Below are positions 11,902-20,523 of a DNA stretch of 64,000 nucleotides, piece after piece (the stretch's first letter is position 1; each line of letters starts with the position of its first letter). The stretch is from the NCBI RefSeq assembly GCF_003265705.1, contig NW_020312935.1, positions 6,418,245 through 6,482,244 of the forward strand. Reading direction: 5' to 3'. The notes below the pieces were generated by a model. It searched no databases and was not told the origin of the DNA. It worked only from the letters and a program-made list of their open reading frames with translations. The translations under genes were made by a program, and so were the position numbers. Source of the stretch: Callorhinus ursinus (taxonomy: Eukaryota; Chordata; Mammalia; Carnivora; Otariidae).

Positions 11902-14900
11902 ATACAGCTACACCTGCCTTGCAGGGTATAGGGGTCCTTAGGCCACAGGGAGGTACCAGTGGGTGGTAGAACCCTGTGCTGTAGAACCCTGAAACCATGC
12001 TCCTTCTCAGTACTGGCTTTCTGTGGTGGCCTGGTCTCATTTCATGGGTTAGTGTATTTGGGGACAGTGGTTTCAGGCTGGGGCTGAGGGTGGTGCAGGT
12101 ACCCTCCCTTACCTTCTGAACTCTAGGATCCCCTTTCCACTGCATTGAGCCCTCTCCTCACCCCCTCAGTGTGGCACAAGCTCACCACCTATGAGTACAT
12201 CGTGCAGCATCGCCTGCCACAGGAGGCAAAGGGGGCCCACAGGGAGCTCGAGTCATGTCCCCCCAAGATGCGGCCCATTCAGGTATAGAAGTGGCTCAGA
12301 CGGCTAAGGGGGTGGGTGATGGGGCCTGGGTGTGGGAGGAGTGGTTGGCTGTGTAGCAAGTAGCAGTGATGAGACAGGGCAAAGGGAAGCAGGCCTGGAA
12401 CCGCAGCTGGAGTAGGGGATGCTGGAGGCAACAGGAGCAAGGCCAAGCCTATACTAAGCACGTATCTGCTTCTCAAGTGTGGGCACAGCCAAAGGGAGCC
12501 CTGTGTTTCCCTGACCCCAGGTACATTCCTGTCCAGGCTCCAAGCATGTGCTGGAGGGCATGGAATGTGGGAGCCTGAAAGTGGGCAGGTTGGGGCTGCA
12601 GAAGAGAGAGGGATGGACCAGCGAATAGGTCACTAGGATGGAGCCATCAGTTCTCTCTACTCGTGATCCTGAGCCCTTATACCCATTACCCTATTTAATC
12701 TTTAAAAGAGCCCGTGAAGCAGGTAACGTAACTGTACCCATGTTGCAGATGAGCCTATTGAGGCCCAGAACGGGTAAACAAGCTGGGTCTGGGAAGAGTT
12801 AAAGTCTTTACACTCTGAAGCAGGAACCCTCCAGCCCAGCTACTGACCAGCCTATTCCCATTCCCACGCCCCGTGGCTTCCTGAGGTCAGCAGCTGGGGG
12901 TGGGGGTGGTCCAGTTCTTGGAGCCCCCAGGGACTGGGAAGGGAGGGGGCCCAGGCAGGCCTTGCTGGGAAGGCTGAACTCTGGATCCCAAGTCCTCATG
13001 GCAACTAGACACAAACACAGGCTGGTGGGCGGATTGGGAGAAGGCTTGGGACCCCGCCTCTCCTGTTGTCATTGCCAGGGGCGGGCCAGGCTGCCAGGCC
13101 TGGGAGGCCTGGGGGAGTGCTGACTTTTGGTGGCAGCCCCCCTGCCACACCACCGTGTACAGAGATTGGTGCCTGGCACAGAACACATGTAAGTGCAGTG
13201 GCAGCCATCCTGGGAGTGGGCAGCTTCTCTATCCCCACTTCACAGAGGAGACAGCCTCAGAGATGTAGGCAGGAGACTTTCTCAAGCTTCATAGTCAGTA
13301 TCCATTGAGGCAGGGCTGGCCCTAGGATGCGTAGACTAGAGGGCTCCTGGCCCCTGCCCTGTAGTCACTGCCTGCCTAGGCTCTGGAGTCAGGTGTGGCA
13401 GCAAAAGCAGCAAGGGCAGTTAGTATCATCTGCACATGACCTGAGGGAGGCTTCCGGTGGCAGCGGGGGGTGGGGGTGTGCTTGTCCCACTGCAGAGAGG
13501 ACAGTGCTGAGGCCGAGAGGTACCATTTACTGCGCAGAAATGTGCACATTTTGCAGGTCTCTGGGGGAGGATCCCAGGGGGATTTGAGTGGGGGAACCCC
13601 GGTGTACCCTCAGACTTCTCCAGCTGGCTAGGGCCTGGCTCCTGTCTCATCCCGGCCCCTCAGGCTTCTGGGACCATCCTCTGGTGGTGCTTCTCCCACC
13701 CCTCCTGCCCCACCCCGCTTCTGGAGCCCCAGGGCACTAGGGTAGGCTTTGCCCCTTTCTGCTGGGCCCTGGAGGGGTGCTGAGTCCTCACTGGGGAAGA
13801 GGAAAGATGTGGGGTGCAGATTACCTTGAGGTCCCAGTTCTCACGACTGGCCTCTGATCCCTTCCTTTCCAGTGTTCCTCTGCTAAGGCTGTCACCCCCA
13901 CACTACTTTCCAGAGGGCTAGCTTGGGCATTGGTTGGGCATCAGTCTCCGTATCTGTGCAGCCAGCCTGGGGCCGGCTGGGCTCTGTCCCCCAGATCTGC
14001 CAGGGCCCTGAAGGCAGACTCCCCACCCCCACCCTGAGCAGGAATGCGGGAGGGGCCCCACTCTGGAGTCGTTGGCCCCAAACATAGGCTTGTTTTAGAG
14101 ACAGCGTTGCTGTTACAGTGTCATCTCTGCATTAGTCAGGACGCCTGGGTCTCCATGGAAACGACTTCCCAGCATGCGACAGCTGTCCGGGTGCCCTCCC
14201 CCACCCAGTGGGGGCAGGGCATCATTGTCCTGGCTCTGCCCTACACCCTTTGTACCTGGGTTGGCTTTTTCCTAGCTTTTGTCTCCTGGTCTGCAGTCCT
14301 CATGGGCGTCCTGTGTCCTGGGTGGCAGCCCAGCCCACTTCTGTGACCTCCTGACCTCAGGTCCCTGCGCTTTCAGGGGTTGGGTCTGCCACTCCCAGTG
14401 TGGCTGTGAGGATCAGTGACTAAAGTAGACACAGAACTTCCCTACAAGCCTGATCCCAAATGGGGCTGTGGAGGTGTTTTTTCCCTACCTCCTACTGCCT
14501 CCTCTTTTGAGGTGGGGGAGACCTCCCATTGTCCCACTAGCCCCCATCACCCCCCCCCCCCCCCAGGTAGCCAAGATTGTGGCTGGTACCTTGAGGACTC
14601 AGCTGCGGTCCAGTCATGCTGTGATACAGCCTTGGGCGCACACTCTGGCATATGAACTGCTGGCCAGTCTCCCACCAGGGAAAAAATCAGTTCAGAGACT
14701 GCAACCCTACGAAAAGAGAGGAACCAGGAGAGGGTTGCTCTGAGAGCCTCTTCCCTACCACCCACCTTGGCCAGAGCAGACTGGGTGCATTGGACCTATG
14801 AGGCTAGGGGCTTCCTGGAGGAGTTTGACTAGATGAAGTAAGGAAGATGGTGGGGATGGGGTAAGGTCCAGAAATGGGTGTTTTAAGCCTTGGCCTACAG

Positions 14901-16115
14901 AGAGATTTTCCCAGCATAGCTGGGAAGCTTGGAGGACAGTCATAGACCTCTGCACCCAGACTTCGCACAGAGACCAGTGAGAAGGGGGTGTTCTGTATAG
15001 GATGGGGTACTGTATACAGGATGGAGTAGGCTCAGGACCCAGAAGGCCTTGGATCCACACCTGGCCCCCCAGCCTCCCTGACCCCCACCTTCCCCAGGAG
15101 ATGGAGTTCTACATGCGGACCTTCAGCCACGTGCGCCCAGAACCCCCTGGCCAGGCCAGGCCTGCCACAGTGAATGCCAAGTGAGTGCAACCTGGGCATG
15201 TGCCACCTGGACATCTCTCATTGGCATGGCAGGGACATCTAAGGTGGGAGAAAGGGGGTAGGCCAAGGCCAAAGTATATAGGTCTGGGTCCAGCCTGGCA
15301 AAGCCTTGAACAAATCAGTGCCCCTTTCTATGTACTAGGAAGGGAGGCTTATTTCAGGGCCTCCAGCGGGGTGGGATTTGAGGGAACAATGGCCATCCAG
15401 CGATTACCCTTCCACTTCCCCCTCAGTCTTTCCCAGTTCTTTGCCACCCGAGGCCAAGTGGAACCCCCACCACCCTCCTCCCCAGAGACTCAGGCTCTGC
15501 CCCCCCGGATCCAACCCCAGGTAAGGGGTACTGTGCTGGCCTCCTTGCCCAGGAGGAAGGGGATGGAAAGAAGCCTCTACCCTGCCCCACTCCTCTGCTT
15601 CTTTGGGCGATGTGCGGTCTAAGGGGCGCTCAGGTTCTCCCCTCTCTCTGCAGAAAAAGAGGAAGCGGCGTGTGTATAAGGTGCCAACCTCTGGGACCTT
15701 GGACCCTGAATCGCCGCTGCCCAGGCTGCCGGGTGAGTGTCTCTTCCTGACCGCATCCTGAGCTCTGAGGGAAAGGTAGGGCCCCGAGAGTGTCACAGCC
15801 CCCAGTTTCACATTTTCCTCCATCCCCGCAGTGCCCTGGGCCCCAGGCCGCAGCTCCAGCTCGCCATCGGACTCCGCGGGCCTCAGCCCAGTGCACGCCG
15901 CTGGGCCTGCAGGCGCCTACCACTCGGCGTCAGCCGAGTCCATGGACGAGATTCCAGTGGCCCAGACGCGCCTGGGCAGCGCCGCTCTGGCTGCCCCAGG
16001 GGGCAGGGGCCGAGAGATCGGGCTGGCGCTGCAGGTGCGTGCACCCGCGGTTTTCGTGAGCCTGAGCAGCGGCGAGCCCGGAGCGCGGGGTGGCCCGGAG
16101 GCCGGCCTGGCTTAG
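3860..16115 (+). CDS. ZDHHC1: ZDHHC1 palmitoyltransferase (gene-level span, 10 coding exons)
   Basis: The exons join at 3860-4102, 9206-9381, 10955-11056, 11442-11566, 11665-11823, 12170-12282, 15098-15180, 15427-15520, 15654-15732 and 15832-16115. They total 1458 nt, an uninterrupted 485-codon frame plus TAG, equal to the length I recall for human ZDHHC1. Members of the family transfer palmitate to protein cysteines via an acyl-enzyme; ZDHHC1 is an ER/endomembrane enzyme reported to act on STING-dependent antiviral signalling. Visible features: N-terminal cytosolic tail; membrane segments near residues 50-71, 82-100, 180-203 and 238-262; a Cys-rich domain (C133, C136, H146, C147, C150, C153) with the DHHC tetrad at 158-161 (catalytic C161); the TTxE motif at 274-277; a basic KKRKRR run at 366-371; and a Ser/Pro/Ala-rich C-terminus. 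The ATG at 3860 directly follows the splice acceptor, so a start a few residues further up, in an exon outside the window, is possible. No disabling mutation is seen. Confidence 0.97.
4441..4645 (-). mobile_element. CAN-SINE
   Basis: Full-length in reverse: poly-T, aagattttatctatttattt, GA-rich body, and the end gtcacccaggcgcccc. Target duplications near-perfect: taattattccactt at 4427-4440 and taattattccattt at 4646. Confidence 0.95.
5682..5870 (-). repeat. MIR remnant
   Basis: Contains gcatttattgagcacatata, a caggcacggtgcc motif, tttactagtggagaaattgg and gaggtcacacagct, the reverse-complement MIR signature in order. Confidence 0.7.
6784..6981 (-). mobile_element. CAN-SINE
   Basis: Reverse copy with an (AG) body and the end gagccacccaggtgcccc. 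The body has a small deletion in the gagcccgatgcggggctcg region. Abuts an older SINE. Confidence 0.93.
6982..7095 (-). mobile_element. Older tRNA-derived SINE fragment
   Basis: T-rich stretch, taagtagtctctatgcccct, then cgatcccaagatcaagtgtt and caactcagccagccaggcgc. A shorter, older family member without the CT body. Confidence 0.8.
7194..7353 (-). mobile_element. CAN-SINE (5'-body only)
   Basis: Lacks most of the T tract but ends gagccacccaggtgcccc. Exact target duplication tggcaggtgtgt at 7182-7193 and 7354-7365. Confidence 0.9.
7560..7855 (+). repeat. L2-like 3' remnant
   Basis: Shows the L2 3'-end pattern: gcaggctccttggggtgagg, then agtctgtcttgctcctgcc and a closing gagtgaatga. Confidence 0.5.
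8408..8455 (+). repeat. GGAT/GATA tetranucleotide repeat
   Basis: aggatggatggatgggtgga is followed by tagatggatagatggcggat. Short and imperfect. Confidence 0.85.
9206..9381 (+). CDS. ZDHHC1: ZDHHC1 coding exon 2
   Basis: Encodes residues 82-139 plus two bases of 140: second membrane segment ([14 protein letters not shown]), the DP-containing loop, then LHCNLCDVD, which opens the Cys-rich domain. The acceptor is ccag before 9206; the donor is gtgagt at 9382. Reading past the donor meets TGA at once, which supports the splice. Confidence 0.95.
9715..9985 (-). repeat. MIR remnants (two pieces)
   Basis: The first piece has gagtacttattatgtgctaa and gtagcagagccagattc. A second core follows at about 9905-9980, with ggaatctgaggcccagagag. 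Confidence 0.55.
10757..10774 (+). promoter_or_regulatory. CTCF-like motif
   Basis: gtgccgccagagggcgtg matches the CTCF core pattern (CCGCCAGAGGGCG) on the + strand, inside a CpG-dense intronic block. Motif match by eye only. Confidence 0.5.
10955..11056 (+). CDS. ZDHHC1: ZDHHC1 coding exon 3 (catalytic DHHC)
   Basis: Encodes residues 140-173 plus two bases of 174: [17 protein letters not shown], then DHHC at 158-161 and [12 protein letters not shown]. This is the full core of the DHHC Cys-rich domain, with zinc ligands and the acyl-accepting C161 intact. Acceptor cttcctgcag; donor gtgaga at 11057. Confidence 0.97.
11442..11566 (+). CDS. ZDHHC1: ZDHHC1 coding exon 4
   Basis: Encodes residues 174-215 plus one base: [20 protein letters not shown] and the rest of the third membrane segment, then [13 protein letters not shown]. 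Acceptor ag at 11440-11441; donor gtcagt at 11567. In-frame with its neighbours, with phase 2 in and phase 1 out. Confidence 0.95.
11665..11823 (+). CDS. ZDHHC1: ZDHHC1 coding exon 5
   Basis: Encodes residues 216-268 plus one base: [19 protein letters not shown], then the fourth membrane segment rich in Ala and Leu. Acceptor gccttgcag; donor gtaagt at 11824, the consensus. A long CA repeat starts about 25 nt downstream of the donor. Confidence 0.95.
11849..11899 (+). repeat. (CA)n microsatellite
   Basis: About 25 CA units starting 25 nt after the exon-5 donor of ZDHHC1, inside a 346-bp intron. Confidence 0.97.
12170..12282 (+). CDS. ZDHHC1: ZDHHC1 coding exon 6 (TTxE)
   Basis: Encodes residues 269-306: [18 protein letters not shown] and then [15 protein letters not shown] at 274-277 is the TTxE motif next to the active site in DHHC enzymes. 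Acceptor cccctcag; donor gtatag at 12283. Ends in phase 0. Confidence 0.95.
12283..15097 (+). other. ZDHHC1 intron (coding exons 6-7)
   Basis: A 2.8-kb GC-rich intron with a MIR remnant at about 12665-12800, an X-box-like palindrome at 14149-14162, and C-homopolymer runs near 14552-14566. No exon or young SINE was found. Confidence 0.65.
12665..12800 (-). repeat. MIR remnant
   Basis: Contains accctatttaatctttaaaa, tgttgcagatgagcctattg and aggcccagaacggg, a diverged reverse-complement MIR core. Confidence 0.5.
15098..15180 (+). CDS. ZDHHC1: ZDHHC1 coding exon 7
   Basis: Encodes residues 307-333 plus two bases: [19 protein letters not shown] and onwards. This cytosolic segment follows TTxE. 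Acceptor tccccag; donor gtgagt at 15181. It follows a 2.8-kb intron. Confidence 0.93.
15427..15520 (+). CDS. ZDHHC1: ZDHHC1 coding exon 8
   Basis: Encodes residues 334-365: [20 protein letters not shown] and onwards to QPQ. It is proline-rich and probably disordered. Acceptor ccctcag at 15425-15426; donor gtaagg at 15521. The 94-nt length restores phase 0. Confidence 0.92.
15654..15732 (+). CDS. ZDHHC1: ZDHHC1 coding exon 9
   Basis: Encodes residues 366-391 plus one base: [20 protein letters not shown] and onwards. The basic opening could be a membrane-surface or nuclear-type signal; this is inferred from composition only. Acceptor ctctgcag; donor gtgagt at 15733. Confidence 0.92.
15832..16115 (+). 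CDS. ZDHHC1: ZDHHC1 coding exon 10 (terminal)
   Basis: Encodes residues 392-485 and TAG at 16113-16115. The Ser/Ala/Gly-rich tail contains [20 protein letters not shown]. The segment is very GC- and CpG-rich. Acceptor ccccgcag. Following 3'UTR runs to the poly(A) signal at 16276. Confidence 0.94.
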
Positions 16116-16278
16116 TCGGGTGGAGAGGCAGGAGGGCCAAGGAGGAGCGGCCAGCCGGATTCTCTATGCAACACCCCCACCCTCGCCGCACCGAGTGCAC
16201 TTTGGGAGCCCCTGCGGTCGGCAGGTCCCTTCCCCCAAGACTCAGCAATACCCGCCCCACCGGCCATGATGCTCCAAT

Positions 16279-16281
<3 letters not shown>
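16116..16281 (+). other. ZDHHC1: ZDHHC1 3'UTR
   Basis: This short 3'UTR runs from the TAG to the AATAAA at 16276. It is CpG-rich, with no obvious coding capacity. Its end is inferred from the signal because no transcript data are available. Confidence 0.7.
16276..16281 (+). terminator. ZDHHC1 poly(A) signal AATAAA
   Basis: Canonical AATAAA 160 nt after the stop codon. It is followed almost at once by 31 consecutive T (16283-16313), which would be U31 in the transcript at the expected cleavage region. Confidence 0.8.

Positions 16282-16282
<1 letters not shown>

Positions 16283-16313
<31 letters not shown>
16283..16313 (+). repeat. Poly-T tract (31 nt)
   Basis: An uninterrupted run of 31 T between the ZDHHC1 poly(A) signal and the intergenic DNA. 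No SINE body or target duplication is attached, so it reads as a simple homopolymer. Its length is likely polymorphic and prone to assembly error. Confidence 0.9.
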
Positions 16314-16316
<3 letters not shown>

Positions 16317-17100
16317 GCTTTTGCGGACTTAGTGCAGACTTTCTTAATGGCAAGGGCCACAGGCCGTGCTGGAGCTGGACCACTGTCAGTCGGCCTAGGG
16401 GTGGGGTGGGAGGGGCTCGTACATTGAGTCACCACCCAGATTGTCATATGGAAAGGTACACGTGGACCGAAGGCGCTCAGGTACAGGGCTTCTGGTTGTG
16501 AAAAGTCCTTGGAAGGCTGCCTGGAGGAGATTGTTTTTCTTGAAGATAGGGTTTATACTTGAAGAGGGAAAACAGGCTTTGAGATCCGGAGGCAGCAGCA
16601 GGAGCAGAGACTGCGAGGCCGACACCGGGGTAGGATGGGAATAGAGGAGTACGCGGACCCCAGAGGTCCTGGAGCTTTTTCCTGCAGTTGGGATGGCGGT
16701 CGGTGTACCAGGATTCTGGGACTGGGCACTCGTGATGCGCTCATTGTTCCCTCCTGCTCCCAGTGCTCCCGAGTTGTGGCCTGGGGATGCCAAACGTTAA
16801 TTGGAAAGCTGTGGTCTTGAGCCAGCTCTAGACCCCACTGTCACTGAGGGAAGGGACTTCTCCCCGCCCCAACTCCCCCCGCCCCACCTCCCTCCCACCC
16901 CGTCTGCTCCAGCTCCCAAATGGCCTTCGGTTGCGGCTCTGGAAAGCTTCATCTCTGCCGTGGAGGTGGGGGCCTGCTTTGAACTTTGGGCGAAGCCCCG
17001 GATGGGGCTGTTTTCCTATTAGGGGGTCATCCGAGGACGTCCAGAGCTTCAGAGGGCCGGTATCCCCCAGCGCGAAGGCCACGGAGCTGCCCTGGGAGCT
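16314..17100. other. ZDHHC1-TPPP3 intergenic gap
   Basis: Under 1 kb separates the ZDHHC1 poly(A) tract from the GC-rich TPPP3 promoter. GC-rich unique sequence; no gene, SINE or LINE recognised. Both genes are on the same strand, so the gap is head-to-tail. Confidence 0.6.
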
Positions 17101-17104
17101 GCGG

Positions 17105-17240
17105 GATCAGGCTTTAGCAGTAGCTCCGCCCCCGCGGAGCGCGGAGGGGGCGGGGTCCTGTGGGTGGGGCCAGCGTGACCTTGGTCATTCTCCCGCCGAG
17201 GCAGCCCTGGGGGTGGGACTCGCTGTCTCTATGGAGACCG
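17105..17240 (+). promoter_or_regulatory. TPPP3: TPPP3 proximal promoter (GC-rich, Sp1-type boxes, X-box-like palindrome)
   Basis: CpG-rich segment directly upstream of the inferred 5'UTR exon. GC boxes are visible at about 17127-17134 (ccgccccc) and 17147-17156 (gggggcgggg), and no TATA box is evident. A 14-bp palindrome, gtctctatggagac, at 17225-17238 resembles the RFX X-box. TPPP3 is a well-known ciliated-cell gene, which makes an RFX-type site plausible. The promoter call rests on composition and position. Confidence 0.6.
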
Positions 17241-17406
17241 AGAAACAGGGGATAATACGGCGGAACCGCCCGGGCTGCAGTCCCGCCCCGGAGCCGGCAG
17301 GGAGCAGAGCTTTGGAGCCGCCTGGTCTCCCGCGTCCGCCGGTCCGTTCTTGCGTCCTTCTGTCCATCGAACACGCACTGCAGGAACAGCCACGAAGTAG
17401 AAGCAG
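17240..17406 (+). other. TPPP3: TPPP3 5'UTR exon 1 (3' boundary seen)
   Basis: The exon end is supported by a consensus donor: gaagcag then gtaagag at 17407. Joining to the acceptor at 19756-19757 places the start codon six bases into the next exon. The 5' end is not determined; the start given is only the region below the palindrome. No coding start is needed here. Confidence 0.55.
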
Positions 17407-19757
17407 GTAAGAGACCCGGGCGCCGACCACCCTAATCCGTATCCTGCATGATAAGGAAGAGGGTGGGGTGGGAGCGCCCTGGAAGGGGTTCCAGCCCCAG
17501 ATGGTACCGAGCCAACTGAGCGGCCCTGTCCTGGGCCCCAGGCGTTCCTCCCCCACCTCCTCGCCCGGCTGATTGATGACTCCAGCTGTCCCAGTGGGAG
17601 CCAGCGGGTGGCCCCAGTTCTTGGGCGTGGCTGCTGCATCCTTGGCCTGCAGACTCCTGGGACTGCGGCCTGAGACCTGGTTCCACCTGATTAGTACCAA
17701 GAATCCTTCCCACTGACAAGAGTGAGCACTGGAGGCAGGAGCCTGCCAGTCACCTGGGACAAGCATCTGTTTCCCACAAACTCCCCCAGACTTTACCCTT
17801 GGGCCGGGTCTCTGGATCCCTGGTGGGAGGTTGCAGTGTAGAGAGAGGGAAGGGGAGTGCTGTGTGGACTGGGATTGTGGGCTGACAGGGTCATTACAAT
17901 GTAGGGGCTGTGGGGACGCCAGTACCAGAAATTGCAACTTAGGTATGGGTGAGGATGGTCACTGGGAGAGGGTTTTCAATGTTAAGGCCAGTGGTAAATG
18001 TAAAGGGGGTGTAGTTCTGTAGGGGCCCAGGCTGTGGTCACTGGAGGCCTTAGAATAAAAGACAGAGGTAGATGATGTTTGCTGAGGACATGACTGAGGG
18101 TGTGGTCAGGAGGCTGCAGTGGAGATGCAGAGTGTGCTTAGGGAGTCTTAACATGGGGGCTCTCAGCGTAGTACCTGGGAGTCTGGAAGTGTAAGTCTAC
18201 GGATGTGGGCACCTGGGGGGCTTCAGAGCAGGGTTGAGCATGAGGCCAGAAAACTGTGGGTATGTGGACAAGGGTGGGTCTGAGGATGTGGTCGGAGGCT
18301 ACAGGTGGATAGAGAGGGGGTGAGTTGGGAAGCTCTGGTTAGGGGGCTCAGTAAGAGCCGTGGGTATGTGGATGGGGGTCCTCATCTCAGGACTGGGGTG
18401 TGTGTGGATGGAGACAGCTGCAGCAGAGGGCTGAAGGTGTGGTCAAGGAGGCCTCAGTACTGGGCTGTGTTACATGGAGGGAGTTTCAGTGTAGGGCTGT
18501 AGGTGTGGTCAGGGGATTGCAGGGGGACTGTGAGGGTGTAGAAGGGACACTTTAGTGCAGGGCTGAGGGTATTATTGGTGAGTTTCTGTACAGAGCTCTT
18601 AGTAGATATGTGGGGGTGGGTGCTGAGGTAATGGTCCAGGCCCTCAGTCCCAGGGCTGGTTAAGGGTGTGGTCAGGGGTATAAGGCCGAGAATGTAGAGC
18701 CAGGGCTGAGTACATTCAGCTGTGGGGGTGGGGGACTGGTGTGACGGTGTCAGGGTGTGGCCAGGGGCTTCCATGGAACACTGAAGGTATAGACACTGGG
18801 GAAGTGTTCCAGTCACCAACATGCCTCTGGGGGCTCATAACTCTACAACCCCTACCCATGCTAGTCCCCAAATCACCTGCTCTTCCTAAACTCTACAGAC
18901 TGGGAGGTTACAGTGCCAATGGATGGCAAGGGGCCAGGTGGCCACGGTTGTGCCCCAGGCGCTGGGAGTGCTGGTGTGCCGCACCCGTGGGCGCCAGTTC
19001 CCTAGCCCAGCCCAGCCGCTCTGGGAGCTTCTCTCTCAGCCGCCCTGACACCATCCTGGCCTTAGCAACATTCTCCAAGTAGCACTACCCTTCCTTAGCG
19101 ACTGTCTCCAGGCTTCAAAAACTGTGGCCAGGCCAGCCCCAAACTCCTGCTCCCCTCATGTTTTTGTTTAACAGCAAATAGTAACAAGGTCCTGGCTGGG
19201 CCAGCTGCACCCCTACCTAAGGCATGCTCCCCTGCTCATGCTTTGGCTCCCTTCTCAGCCTGGGCTGGGTCTTGCTGGGTCCTGATGACCCTGACAGAGA
19301 CCCTGTCCTCACTAAATACCTGCCCAACAGCTAGGCCCTGACCTAGCTTCGCATGGAACTCCCAGGGAGGGGGGCCAGCCCTGCCACCCTCACTTCCACC
19401 CAAGCAGGCCTTGTGCCAGGGCCAAAGCCATGGCCCCAGCTGCTGACCTCACAGTTTTTCTGGACAGTGCCACTCTGTCCCAGCCTGGTGTGGGCATCAT
19501 GATTTCATCTTCTTAACTCCACTCTAAGCCAGGGCTGGCATTAAGTGACAGCACCTTTCCTCTCGGGACTCAGGTCCAGGGACACAGTGCTGGCCCCTCT
19601 CCCCAAGCAGCTCCATCTCCAGTTTTGAGGGTATATGGCATAAGTGCCCATAACTCAGAACTTGGTAGGTTTTGAGGTAGAGGCAGTGATGTTCTGTGCC
19701 TTGGGGAGGGGAGGGGCAGCTTGGCTGCGAGGTGACTGAGGTGGGTTCCCCCTGCAG
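17407..19757 (+). other. TPPP3 intron 1
   Basis: A 2.35-kb intron with a long degenerate G/T-rich minisatellite-like tract at about 17990-18775. The rest is unique GC-rich sequence. No SINE or LINE was recognised, in contrast to the LRRC36 introns. Confidence 0.6.
17990..18775 (+). repeat. Degenerate G-rich minisatellite
   Basis: The core tgtggtc(a/g) recurs at 18034, 18101, 18287, 18438, 18504 and 18667, with a variant tgtggcc at 18756. Spacings fall near 66-90 bp or about twice that. Accompanying words include gggctgagg, gggctgtagg and gtgggtatgtgga (18256 and 18360). This looks like an eroded tandem array with a unit of roughly 65-90 bp. The boundaries are approximate. Confidence 0.55.
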
Positions 19758-19951
19758 GGTGGCATGGCAACGAGCACAGATGTGGCTGGGCTGGAGGAAA
19801 GCTTCCGCAAATTTGCCATCCATGGTGACCCCAAGGCCAGTGGGCAAGAGATGAATGGCAAGAACTGGGCCAAGCTGTGCAAGGACTGCAAGGTGGCTGA
19901 CGGAAAGGCCGTGACGGGGACAGATGTCGACATCGTATTCTCCAAAGTCAA
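19758..19951 (+). CDS. TPPP3: TPPP3 exon 2 (first coding exon)
   Basis: Six 5'UTR bases precede the ATG at 19764. It encodes residues 1-62 plus two bases: [20 protein letters not shown], then the [14 protein letters not shown] core and [11 protein letters not shown]. Acceptor cccctgcag; donor gtgagc at 19952. Confidence 0.96.
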
Positions 19952-20523
19952 GTGAGCCCCAGGCAGTCCTTGCTTCTGATGTTCCCAGGTGGGAAACTGG
20001 GGGGCTGGAACCAGGGAAGACATGGAGAAGGGGGAAAACTCATGGTGCCCACATACCTGGCAGGGGAAAGTCTGCTCGGGTTATCAACTATGAGGAGTTC
20101 AAGAAGGCCCTAGAAGAGCTGGCAATGAAGCGATTCAAAGGGAAGAGTAAGGAGGAAGCCTTTGATGCTATCTGCCATCTGGTGGCAGGCAAGGAACCAG
20201 CCAATGTGGGCGTCACCGTAAGTACCCTGGCTGGTCTTGGGTGGCCACTGAGGGGGATATAGGGAATCACGGCTGGGGAGGAAGGCTGGGCTCCCTAACC
20301 AGGCCTCCGTGGGGGAACAACTCTATCCAAACAGAAAGCAAAGACAGGAGGTGCTGTGGAACGGCTGACCGACACCAGCAAGTACACAGGCTCCCACAAG
20401 GAGCGCTTCGATGAGAGCGGCAAGGGCAAGGGCATTGCTGGGCGTCAGGACATCCTGGATGACAGCGGCTATGTGAGTGCCTACAAGAATGCAGGCACCT
20501 ATGATGCTAAGGTGAAGAAGTGA
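19764..20523 (+). CDS. TPPP3: TPPP3, tubulin polymerization-promoting protein family member 3 (3 coding exons)
   Basis: Exons 19764-19951, 20064-20217 and 20335-20523 join to 531 nt: 176 codons plus TGA, the usual length of TPPP3. The whole protein is a p25-alpha domain, beginning [20 protein letters not shown] and ending GTYDAKVKK. It lacks the long N-terminal extension of TPPP (p25). The family binds tubulin and bundles and stabilises microtubules in the cytosol. TPPP3 is abundant in multiciliated cells and tendon-sheath progenitors. The start is the first ATG after the exon-2 acceptor, and the frame is intact. It lies 3.5 kb downstream of ZDHHC1 on the same strand and converges with LRRC36. 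Confidence 0.98.
20064..20217 (+). CDS. TPPP3: TPPP3 exon 3
   Basis: Encodes residues 63-114: [20 protein letters not shown] and onwards, then [10 protein letters not shown]. Acceptor acctggcag; donor gtaagt at 20218. Phases match exon 2 and exon 4. Confidence 0.96.
20335..20523 (+). CDS. TPPP3: TPPP3 exon 4 (terminal coding)
   Basis: Encodes residues 115-176: [20 protein letters not shown], the conserved [13 protein letters not shown] segment of the p25-alpha domain, and DAKVKK followed by TGA at 20521. Acceptor tccaaacag. Confidence 0.97.
   Translation, partial: KAKTGGAVERLTDTSKYTGSHKERFDESGKGKGIAGRQDILDDSGYVSAYKNAGTYDAKVKK

Noticed and set aside
15404..15823. Antisense open frame (139 codons) opposite ZDHHC1 exons 8-10
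   Set aside because: It is a shadow of the real exons on the + strand and spans two ZDHHC1 introns.
15737..16315. Open frame of 192 codons reaching into the poly-T tract
   Set aside because: It is another frame of the ZDHHC1 terminal exon and ends as poly-Phe in the T run. The annotated frame carries the family C-terminus.
17185..17937. Long antisense open frame (250 codons) across the TPPP3 promoter and first exon
   Set aside because: GC-rich DNA is poor in stop codons. No family likeness, no start context, and it crosses a well-supported promoter, exon and donor on the other strand.
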